Shown here in pieces: positions 1 through 6,156 of a stretch of 20,643 nucleotides of DNA (position 1 is its first letter; each line of letters opens with the position of its first letter). Made by a program: the position numbers and the translations under genes. Location: positions 1 to 20,643 of the forward strand of contig JBBSNM010000047.1 in assembly GCA_038232655.1 (NCBI GenBank). The letters are read 5' to 3'. This DNA comes from JACCVL01 sp038232655 (GTDB lineage Bacteria > Actinomycetota > Actinomycetes > Propionibacteriales > Nocardioidaceae). The notes beneath the pieces are model-generated. The model saw only the letters and a list, made by a program, of their open reading frames with translations. It ran no database searches and had not been told where the DNA came from.

Positions 1-190
1 CGACACCCCGAGCGGGCGAACTGGACGCAACGTCGGAAGATCGGGGCAGGCGAACGCCCGCCGACGGCATCTTCCGACACCCCGAGCGGGCGAACTGGAC
101 GCAACGTCGGAAGATCGGGGCAGGCGAACGCCCGCCGACGGCATCTTCCGACACCCCGAGCGGGCGAACTGGACGCAACGTCGGAAGATC
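1..190. repeat. 74-bp tandem repeat with internal hairpins (REP-like), cut by left edge
   Basis: A 74-bp unit starts at 1, 75 and 149; the third copy degenerates after about 193 and the first is cut by the window edge. Each unit carries the arms ATCTTCCGAC and GTCGGAAGATC, which are reverse complements separated by 27 nt. Complete arm pairs lie at 68-78/106-116 and 142-152/180-190, with a further right arm at 32-42. The loop contains GAGCGGG. The block lies downstream of meaB and encodes nothing recognisable. A second block with the same arms, loop length and near-identical period lies at 16389-16512, so this is a dispersed intergenic family. No transposase is nearby. The role is unknown; a structured RNA end or a REP-like element is possible. 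Confidence 0.85.
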
Positions 191-223
191 GGGCCGGGCG
201 AGCGCGCCGCCGGCCGGCTGCCC

Positions 224-309
224 ACCGGCTGCCCACCAGCCCACCGGCTGCCCACCAGCCCCCACCGGCTGCCCATCAGCCCACCGGCTGCACCGGCTGC
301 ACCGGCTGC
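224..309. repeat. Short tandem repeats (19-21 bp and 9 bp units) after meaB
   Basis: From 224 there are three imperfect copies of ACCGGCTGCCCAYCAGCCC with slight length variation (starts near 224, 243 and 264). Three perfect copies of the 9-mer ACCGGCTGC follow at 283-291, 292-300 and 301-309. The array ends 6 nt before the meaB stop codon complement at 316-318. The 9-mers look like an expansion of the first half of the longer unit. No gene covers 1-315; this array and the hairpin repeat account for nearly all of it. It is probably a slippage-prone spacer. Confidence 0.75.
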
Positions 310-315
310 ACCGGG

Positions 316-1275
316 CTACAGCGTCTCGAGCACCGCGTCAGCAGCCGAGTACGGGTCGGTGCGACCGGCGAGCACCTCGGCGGCCAGCGTGTCGAGGTCG
401 GCGCGCCCGTGCAGATCCCCGAAGCGCTCGCGCAGGGCCGTAAGCGCGATCGCCTCGATCTCGTCACGGGCCCGGCGCAGCCGCCGACGGTGCTGCTCGA
501 CACCCGCCTGCTGCCAGTCCCGGTGCGAACTGATCGCCTCCACCAGGGCGGGGAGCCCCTCGCCCTTCGCGGCCACCGTCTTGACGATGGGGGGGACCCA
601 GCCGTCCTCGGTGCGCTCGGCCAGCGCCAGCATCGCCCGCAGGTCGCGGGCCACCTGGGTCGCCCCGTCACGGTCGGCCTTGTTGACGACGTACACGTCC
701 CCGACCTCCAGGAGGCCCGCCTTGGCGGCTTGGATGCCGTCGCCCATGCCCGGCGCTAGCAGCACCAGCGTGGTGTCGGCCAAGCTCGCCACCTCGACCT
801 CGGACTGGCCGACCCCGACGGTCTCGACCACGACCACGTCGCAGCCGGCAGCGTCCAGGACCCGCACCGCCTGCGGTGTCGCCCAGGCCAGACCGCCGAG
901 GTGACCGCGGCTGGCCATCGACCGGATGTAGACGTCGGGGTCGGTCGCATGGTCCTGCATCCGCACCCGGTCGCCCAGCAACGCACCGCCGGAGAACGGC
1001 GACGAGGGGTCGACGGCGAGCACACCCACTCGCTTTCCGCTTTCTCGCAGCGCGCCCACCAGGGCGGCGGTGGAGGTCGACTTGCCCACGCCGGGTGAGC
1101 CGGTGATGCCGAGCACCTGCGCCCGACCGGTATGCCCGACGAGCCGCTCGCTGACCGCCCGCAGCAGCGGCGAGGCGTCCTCGACCAGCGAGATCAGCCG
1201 GGCGACCGCTCGGTGATCACCGGTGCGGGCGCGCTCGACCAAGCCGGCGACGTCGCCGCGAGCGGCGGCTGTCAC
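316..1275 (-). CDS. meaB: Methylmalonyl-CoA mutase-associated GTPase MeaB
   Basis: This is a 319-residue G3E-family GTPase chaperone that gates adenosylcobalamin loading and protects methylmalonyl-CoA mutase from inactivation. The sequence shows the P-loop GSPGVGKST (59-67), the segment AVDPSSPFSGGALLGDR (87-103), the Walker B/switch region ETVGVGQSE (141-149) and the guanine-specificity motif NKAD (198-201), followed by the helical C-terminal dimerisation region. Length is normal for the family. The start is GTG at 1275-1273, overlapping the TGA of the upstream thiolase as GTGA, so translation is probably coupled. The mutase itself is not in the window, but its epimerase and a cobalamin adenosyltransferase are, which supports the assignment over other ArgK-like GTPases. 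Repeats follow directly after the stop. Confidence 0.93.
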   Translation of the reverse strand: MTAAARGDVAGLVERARTGDHRAVARLISLVEDASPLLRAVSERLVGHTGRAQVLGITGSPGVGKSTSTAALVGALRESGKRVGVLAVDPSSPFSGGALLGDRVRMQDHATDPDVYIRSMASRGHLGGLAWATPQAVRVLDAAGCDVVVVETVGVGQSEVEVASLADTTLVLLAPGMGDGIQAAKAGLLEVGDVYVVNKADRDGATQVARDLRAMLALAERTEDGWVPPIVKTVAAKGEGLPALVEAISSHRDWQQAGVEQHRRRLRRARDEIEAIALTALRERFGDLHGRADLDTLAAEVLAGRTDPYSAADAVLETL

Positions 1276-2477
1276 GTCGGCGGCGGCACGCGCAGGACGA
1301 GCGCGTCACCCTGCCCGCCCCCGCCGCACAGCGCAGCGGCCCCCGTGCCACCGCCGCGCCGCCGCAGCTCGAGGGCGAGGTGCAAGACGATCCTGGCTCC
1401 GCTCATCCCGATGGGGTGCCCCAGCGCGATGGCGCCACCGTTGACGTTCACCCGCTCCTCGTCCAGCGCGAGCTCTCGGGTGCTGGCGATGCCGACCGCC
1501 GCGAACGCTTCGTTGATCTCCACCAGGTCGAGCGCCGTGGGCTCCACACCCTCCTTGGCGCACGCAGCGGCGATTGCCCGTGCCGGCTGCGACTGCAACG
1601 AGGAGTCGGGGCCGGCGACCATGCCGTGCGCGCCGATCGCGGCCAGCCAGGTCAGCCCCAGCTGCTCGGCGCGGTCCCGACTCATCACCCCGACTGCGCA
1701 GGCGCCGTCGGAGATCTGCGAGGCCGAGCCGGCGGTGATGGTGCCGTCGGCGGCGAAGGCCGGGTGCAGCCGGGCGAGGGACTCCTGCGTGGTGTCGCCG
1801 CGCACTCCCTCGTCCACGCGCACGGTCACCGGCTCGCCGCGGCGCTGCGGCACCTCGACCGGCACCAGCTCGTCATCGAGCAGCCCGTTCTTGGCCGCGG
1901 CCGCGGCCCGCTGGTGGGATCGGGCACTGAACGCATCCTGCTCCTCACGGGTCAGACCGAGACCGCCCGCGTTGCAGGACTCGGTGAGCGCGCCCATCGG
2001 CTGGTCGGTGAGGCTGTCCCACAGGCCGTCGTGGGCCATGTGGTCGACCAGGGTGGCGTCGCCGTACTTGGTGCCGGTACGCGAGCCCGGGAGCAGGTGC
2101 GGGGCGTTCGACATCGACTCCATCCCGCCGGCCACGACGACGTTGGCTTCACCGAGGCGGACGAGCTGGTCGGCCAGCGCGATGGCGTTGATGCCAGACA
2201 GGCAGACCTTGTTCAGTGTCATCGCGGGCACCGTCAGGGGGACACCTGCCCGGTGGGCGGCCTGGCGTGCGGGCACCTGGCCGGCGCCGGCCTGCAGCAC
2301 CTGGCCCATCACGACGTAGTCGACCTGGTCGGGGCGTACCCCGGCTCGGTCCAGCGCGCCGGTGATGGCGACTCCGCCGAGATCGGCGGCCGAGAAGGCG
2401 TGCAAGCCGCCCAGCAGCCGCCCGATCGGCGTTCGGGCACCGGCGACGAGGACGGACGGTGAGGATGCAGCGCTCAT
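1272..2477 (-). CDS. Acetyl-CoA C-acetyltransferase (thiolase)
   Basis: This is a 401-residue thiolase, the biosynthetic/degradative type that interconverts two acetyl-CoA and acetoacetyl-CoA or shortens 3-ketoacyl-CoA. The nucleophile is Cys92 in NKVCLSGINAI. NEAFA is at 322-326, GGAIALGHPIG carries His354, and the second catalytic cysteine is Cys384 in AALCGGGGQG. Start: ATG at 2477-2475, giving the usual N-terminus just before VLVAGARTPIG. The reading frame stays open further upstream, but that part overlaps mce on the other strand and adds no thiolase sequence. It is divergent from mce and shares a 4-bp overlap with meaB. This matches the FadA4 neighbourhood of mycobacteria and SCO5399 of Streptomyces as I recall them. 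Chain-length preference cannot be read from the sequence. Confidence 0.9.
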   Translation of the reverse strand: MSAASSPSVLVAGARTPIGRLLGGLHAFSAADLGGVAITGALDRAGVRPDQVDYVVMGQVLQAGAGQVPARQAAHRAGVPLTVPAMTLNKVCLSGINAIALADQLVRLGEANVVVAGGMESMSNAPHLLPGSRTGTKYGDATLVDHMAHDGLWDSLTDQPMGALTESCNAGGLGLTREEQDAFSARSHQRAAAAAKNGLLDDELVPVEVPQRRGEPVTVRVDEGVRGDTTQESLARLHPAFAADGTITAGSASQISDGACAVGVMSRDRAEQLGLTWLAAIGAHGMVAGPDSSLQSQPARAIAAACAKEGVEPTALDLVEINEAFAAVGIASTRELALDEERVNVNGGAIALGHPIGMSGARIVLHLALELRRRGGGTGAAALCGGGGQGDALVLRVPPPT

Positions 2478-2484
2478 GCTCGGC

Positions 2485-2490
2485 ACCCTA
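2485..2490 (-). promoter_or_regulatory. Candidate -10 hexamer for leaderless thiolase-meaB transcript
   Basis: TAGGGT on the minus strand lies 7 nt before the ATG at 2477, and there is no Shine-Dalgarno sequence. The TANNNT spacing fits a transcript starting at the initiation codon, which is common in actinobacteria. The 51-bp divergent gap to mce leaves little room for any other arrangement. No clear -35 is seen. Confidence 0.45.
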
Positions 2491-2528
2491 CCCAGCCGCC
2501 GTCGGCGATGGCTGGCACCATCCAGACC

Positions 2529-2978
2529 ATGACAGCAGACCTGTTGCTCGGCATCGACCACGTCGGCGTCGCGGTTCCCGACCTCGACGAGGCCATCGAC
2601 TTCTACGCGCGGGTGTTCGCGATGCCCTGCGTGCACCAGGAGGTGAACGAGGGCCAGGGAGTCCGGGAGGCGATGCTCGCCGTGGGCGACTCCGGGGACC
2701 GGGTGCAGCTGCTCGCGCCGCTGTCGCCGGAGTCGACGATCGCCACCTTCCTCGATCGTCGAGGGCCGGGCGTGCAGCAGATCGCCTATCGGGTGCTCGA
2801 CGTGACCGCCGCGGCGGCCGTGCTGCGCGGGCGAGGGATGCGCCTGCTCTACGACCAGCCGCGGCCCGGCACGGGGGGCAGCCTGGTCAACTTCGTGCAT
2901 CCACGCGACGCCGGCGGCGTGCTCGTCGAGCTGGTGCAGCCTGCTGACCAGCCCGTTGACGCCGAGGGGCACGGCTGA
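2529..2978 (+). CDS. mce: Methylmalonyl-CoA epimerase
   Basis: This is a 149-residue glyoxalase/VOC-fold epimerase that converts (2S)- to (2R)-methylmalonyl-CoA for the B12-dependent mutase. It has the N-terminal motif IDHVGVAVPDLDEAI (9-23), RVQLLAP (58-64), GPGVQQIAYRV (79-89) and the C-terminal segment VNFVHPRDAGGVLVELVQ (120-137). Likely metal ligands are His11, Gln60 and Glu134. The third classical ligand, His91 of the Propionibacterium enzyme (HHMAW), corresponds to Gln84 here (QQIAY). I chose ATG 2529 because family members begin a few residues before IDHVG. An in-frame ATG at 2508 would add seven residues, and neither start has a ribosome-binding site. The gene is divergent from the thiolase and followed by a FilP-like gene. 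Confidence 0.9.
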   Translation: MTADLLLGIDHVGVAVPDLDEAIDFYARVFAMPCVHQEVNEGQGVREAMLAVGDSGDRVQLLAPLSPESTIATFLDRRGPGVQQIAYRVLDVTAAAAVLRGRGMRLLYDQPRPGTGGSLVNFVHPRDAGGVLVELVQPADQPVDAEGHG

Positions 2979-3121
2979 TAACGCACAGTTAGAGCAGCGA
3001 CACTCAGCGAAGATGGATCGTTCGGTGCGCAGTTGGCACCATACTCATCCAAAGAGACCTCGCGACGAGGGCTCGGGCGTCGTCGTTGTCAGCAACCGTC
3101 AGCAAGTGAGGGGCCACCGCC

Positions 3122-4303
3122 ATGTCGGACCAGCAGGGACTGTCCATCTTCGACTCCGGCCAGAGCTCGGCCGAGACCACCCAGATCCCTGCCGTCGCCG
3201 GCGGCGGGGAGCTGCCCGTGGTACGCCGCGGCGGGTACGACCGAGCCGCGGTCGAGGCCAGGCTCAAGGCGCAGCAGGACGCCGTCGCGACCGCCGAGCG
3301 GGCCGCTGGCAACGCGCAGCGCCGGGCCGCCGAGCTGGAGGCGCAGGTCAAGCAGCTGCGCACCGAGATGGCCGAGGCGGGCGAGCCCACCTACGCCGGG
3401 CTGGGTGGGCGGGCCGCGTCGCTGCTCTCGATGGCAGAGGACCAGGCCGACGAGGTGCTGGGGCGAGCCCGGGCACAGGCAGAGGAACTGCTGAGCGACG
3501 CGCAGCAGCAGGCCGAGGCGATGCGCTCCGGTGCGGCTAGGGAGGTTGACGACGTCAAGGTGGTGCACCTGCGTGACCTCGAGGACCAGCGTGCCCGGCT
3601 GTCCGCCGCGGCCGAGGACGAGCGCGCGGCCGCTTCGGCACAGGCCGCCGACTTGCTGGCCAGCGCCAAGCGCGAGGCCGACCAGATCCGGCTGGCCGCC
3701 GAGCAGGAGACCACCAGCCTGCGTACGTCGGCCAAGCGCGAGAGCGAGAAGGCCCGCGCCGCTGCCGAGCGCGAGGTGTCCGAGGCCCGTCGCGTGCTCG
3801 CCGTCGAGCGCGAGCGGCTGACCCGCGAAGCCGCCGACCACCACGACCAGGCAGTCGACGAGACGCAGCGGCTGGTCCGCGAGTCCGAGGAGCGGGCCGC
3901 GGCGGCCGAGCAGCGCGCGGCCGAGGCGACCGCACAGGCCAACAAGCAGCGCAGCGAGGCGGCCGCCGAGGCCGAGCGTGCGCTGGCCCGGGCCAAGCGC
4001 GAGGCCGAGCAGATGGTGACGGCTGCCCGACACCAGGCCGAGCACATGGCCAACCAGGCCCGCAGCGACCTCGACCGGCGCACGGCCGCGGCGCGCGCCG
4101 AGCTGGACACGGTGCAGCGCCGACGCGACGGCATCGTGGCGCAGCTTGCTGCGCTGCGCGACCTGGTTGCCAGCTTTGGTCCCGACGAGACCCAGCCGGA
4201 CGAGGAGCAGCAGCCGGTCGTCCGCGAGCAGAACGGGCAGGCACAGCCGGAGTCGGAGACGCCGAACCAGGACGAGCCGGTCACCGCAGGCGACCGCGGC
4301 TGA
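3122..4303 (+). CDS. FilP/Scy-like polar coiled-coil protein
   Basis: This is a 393-residue, almost entirely helical Ala/Glu/Arg-rich protein. A short N-terminal tail leads into RRGGYDRAAVEAR (35-47), a DivIVA-like motif. EPTYAGLG (88-95) follows, then an uninterrupted coiled coil of roughly residues 100-350 with repeated AxxEAE and AKREAEQ segments, and an acidic Glu/Gln-rich tail. These motifs and the position next to mce match my recollection of Streptomyces FilP (SCO5396), an intermediate-filament-like protein that works with DivIVA and Scy at growing cell poles. A role in polar growth or cell shape is inferred. The start is supported by GAGGGG at 3108-3113, 8 nt before ATG. It is convergent with the next gene with only 3 nt between the stops. 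A generic DivIVA-domain protein is the alternative name. Confidence 0.75.
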   Translation: MSDQQGLSIFDSGQSSAETTQIPAVAGGGELPVVRRGGYDRAAVEARLKAQQDAVATAERAAGNAQRRAAELEAQVKQLRTEMAEAGEPTYAGLGGRAASLLSMAEDQADEVLGRARAQAEELLSDAQQQAEAMRSGAAREVDDVKVVHLRDLEDQRARLSAAAEDERAAASAQAADLLASAKREADQIRLAAEQETTSLRTSAKRESEKARAAAEREVSEARRVLAVERERLTREAADHHDQAVDETQRLVRESEERAAAAEQRAAEATAQANKQRSEAAAEAERALARAKREAEQMVTAARHQAEHMANQARSDLDRRTAAARAELDTVQRRRDGIVAQLAALRDLVASFGPDETQPDEEQQPVVREQNGQAQPESETPNQDEPVTAGDRG

Positions 4304-4306
4304 GGA

Positions 4307-5137
4307 CTACAGCACACGCTTGCAGCGCTTGAAGGGCTTGGCGCTCACCCGGTCTCCTCGGATGCGCACCGACCGGACGCTGGCGTTGTTGTCGTCGTCG
4401 GACTCCAGCAACAGGTCGCGCGGGTCCACCGTGGTGCGCAGGCAGTACAGCCCGTCGGCCAGGTTGCGGGGCAGCGTCAGAAACTGACCCGGCAGGTAGC
4501 TTTGGTACACGTCGACCCAGCCGATCGAGATTCCCTGCCGGGTCCGCTGCGAGCACGCGCCGTAGAACTCGGCGTAGTTGCGGGTCTGCCAGCGGTCCGG
4601 GACCCGCCGGCTGTCGCGCAGGCAGAAACTCATCTTGCGCCCCTTCACCACCAGCGGCTTGTCGCGCCCGGGGTGCCACAGGGCGTAGCGAGCGGCGGCC
4701 TCGAAGTGCCAGTGGTCGTGCGTGGGGTGGAAGACCATGCAGCCGGCCGCGTGTCTGGCAAAGCCGGTGTCGACGCCTCGGTTGTACCACCCGTTGCGGT
4801 TGCGGTCGCGGTACAGGATCTGGGTGGCGTGCCGCTCCTTGCGGCTGCAGTCGTCGTTGTCGTTGGGCCGCACCTCGATCACCCCGCGGCCGGTGTTGGC
4901 CAGCCCGGACTCGAAGCGGATCGTGCGCCGACCCGCGGCGTTGCGCACGATGGACAGGTCTTTCGCCGGCAGGGCCCGCGCGTCCGGCCGCAGCCGCGGG
5001 GCCTTCGCCCCGTCGCCCGGGCCAGCCGGCTGCGCGCTGACCACGCCGGCACCCAGCAGCGAGAGCGCCACCAGGCTGGTGGCCGCCGACACCACCGCAG
5101 CCAACGACCACAACCGACGCCCGCGCCGCAACCCCAT
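4307..5137 (-). CDS. Secreted lysyl-oxidase-family protein
   Basis: The 276-residue precursor has a clear signal peptide: basic MGLRRGRR, a hydrophobic core at 11-33, and a likely cleavage after VVSA near 35. The mature part matches the lysyl oxidase family (PF01186 type). It has the His cluster HPTHDHWHFE (His137, 140, 142, 144, copper ligands in eukaryotic enzymes), RKMSFCLRD (167-174), GISIGWVDVY (202-211), LPGQ, and VDPRDLLLESDDDNN (237-251). Lys168 matches the cofactor lysine of animal enzymes, but the partner tyrosine of the LTQ cofactor aligns with Thr199, so amine oxidase activity is doubtful. The start is set by GAGGGGAA at 5143-5150, 5 nt before the ATG. It is probably an exported wall or matrix protein of unknown substrate. 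Confidence 0.8.
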   Translation of the reverse strand: MGLRRGRRLWSLAAVVSAATSLVALSLLGAGVVSAQPAGPGDGAKAPRLRPDARALPAKDLSIVRNAAGRRTIRFESGLANTGRGVIEVRPNDNDDCSRKERHATQILYRDRNRNGWYNRGVDTGFARHAAGCMVFHPTHDHWHFEAAARYALWHPGRDKPLVVKGRKMSFCLRDSRRVPDRWQTRNYAEFYGACSQRTRQGISIGWVDVYQSYLPGQFLTLPRNLADGLYCLRTTVDPRDLLLESDDDNNASVRSVRIRGDRVSAKPFKRCKRVL

Positions 5138-5182
5138 GGGTGTTCCCCTCGATCGACCCCGGTGACTGTGAGTGAGGACAGG

Positions 5183-5986
5183 CTACGTGCGGTCGACTTC
5201 TGCGGCGACCGTACGTTTGTCCATCTCGGCGTACATCGATGAGTCGGCGGTCGTCATCGGCCCGGACCACCGCCGTGGCAACGGCACGGACACCTGCGGG
5301 GCGACCCGGCGTACGACCTCGTCCAGCACGGTCTCGGTGTCGCCGACCCACAGGTGCTTGGCCCCCGCGACCCCCACCACGTCGGCCTGCTGCACCCGGG
5401 CGAACCGGGTGCGCGCCTGTTCCGGCCGTAGGTAGTCGTCCTGCTCGGGCACCAGGGCCGTGAGCGGCTTGCCGGACCGTGCCCAGGCGTCCAGGTCGTC
5501 GTCGGTCGCTGCCCGCAGCGGTGGTGACAGCAGGACCGCACCCTGCACCACCGGCTCGAGACCGTACCGCAGCACCAGGTCGGTGCCGAAGGACCAGCCC
5601 AGCAGCCAGACATCCGGCAGCTCCGCGAACTCGGCGTGCTCGACGGCGGCGGCCAGGTCGAGCCGCTCGGCCTCGCCGTTGTCGAACGCGCCCTCGCTGG
5701 TGCCCTGTGCGCTGCTGGTGCCTCGGGTGTTGAAGCGCAGCACCGCCAGACCGGCAAGCGCCGGCAGCCGGTAGGACGCCTTGCGCAACACGTGGCTGTC
5801 CATCATGCCGCCATGGGTCGGCAGCGGATGCAGGCAGATCACCGTGGCCACCGGCTCATGCTCGGCCGGCAGCGCAAGCTCACCGACCAGCTCCAGCCCG
5901 TCCGCGGTGTGCAACGACAACGGTGTCCGCCGAGCAGGCAGCACGGAGGAGCCGCGGATGGGCCGTCCGGTCGACGTGTCGGTCAC
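5183..5986 (-). CDS. Alpha/beta hydrolase (COG2945-like)
   Basis: This is a 267-residue cytoplasmic serine hydrolase. The nucleophile elbow is GWSFG with Ser132. HPLPTHGGMMD (53-63), LRFNTRG (83-89) and an acidic FDNGEAERLD segment (101-110) match the small COG2945-type hydrolases (HPHPxxGGxMD, LRFNxRG). The probable acid is Asp183 or Asp184 in PEQDDY, and the catalytic histidine is His211 in GAKHLW. The substrate is not predictable. The start is GTG 5986-5984, with a TANNNT hexamer 6 nt upstream and no ribosome-binding site. The last 30 residues extend past the usual fold. It lies upstream of the lysyl-oxidase gene on the same strand with 45 nt between them, and may be co-transcribed with it. 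Confidence 0.82.
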   Translation of the reverse strand: MTDTSTGRPIRGSSVLPARRTPLSLHTADGLELVGELALPAEHEPVATVICLHPLPTHGGMMDSHVLRKASYRLPALAGLAVLRFNTRGTSSAQGTSEGAFDNGEAERLDLAAAVEHAEFAELPDVWLLGWSFGTDLVLRYGLEPVVQGAVLLSPPLRAATDDDLDAWARSGKPLTALVPEQDDYLRPEQARTRFARVQQADVVGVAGAKHLWVGDTETVLDEVVRRVAPQVSVPLPRRWSGPMTTADSSMYAEMDKRTVAAEVDRT

Positions 5987-5992
5987 GGGTGC

Positions 5993-5998
5993 AGGTTA
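5993..5998 (-). promoter_or_regulatory. Candidate -10 hexamer for leaderless alpha/beta hydrolase transcript
   Basis: TAACCT on the minus strand is followed by 6 nt and then the GTG start at 5986. The gene lacks a Shine-Dalgarno sequence, so initiation at the start codon is plausible. No convincing -35 is visible. Confidence 0.45.
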
Positions 5999-6156
5999 AC
6001 GGGACGCATCGCCGGAACTCGATCAGCCGTTCGAGCTACCCACCGACCGCGACCACGACCGGACGCCGAACGACCGATTGTCATCACACGTGCACGGTGA
6101 GCATGCAATCCTGGACTGTCCGATCATGCCGCGCCCCCGACGGAGGTGGCTACTTC

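Noticed and set aside
1..190. CRISPR array
   Set aside because: The whole 74-bp unit repeats, including what would be spacers, and there are no cas genes; each unit contains its own hairpin.
1132..2462. Long plus-strand open frames opposite the thiolase
   Set aside because: No domain and no start signal; the minus strand holds an intact thiolase with all catalytic residues.
3089..4317. Long minus-strand open frames opposite the coiled-coil gene
   Set aside because: Leu/Gly- or Ser/Ala-rich mirror translations of the repetitive coiled-coil codons; no independent evidence.
5923..6156. N-terminal extension of the GGDEF-EAL protein from an earlier in-frame ATG
   Set aside because: The extra 78 residues are Ser/Thr/Arg-rich without a fold, overlap the hydrolase gene and its promoter, and lack a ribosome-binding site, whereas ATG 6157 has GGAGG upstream.
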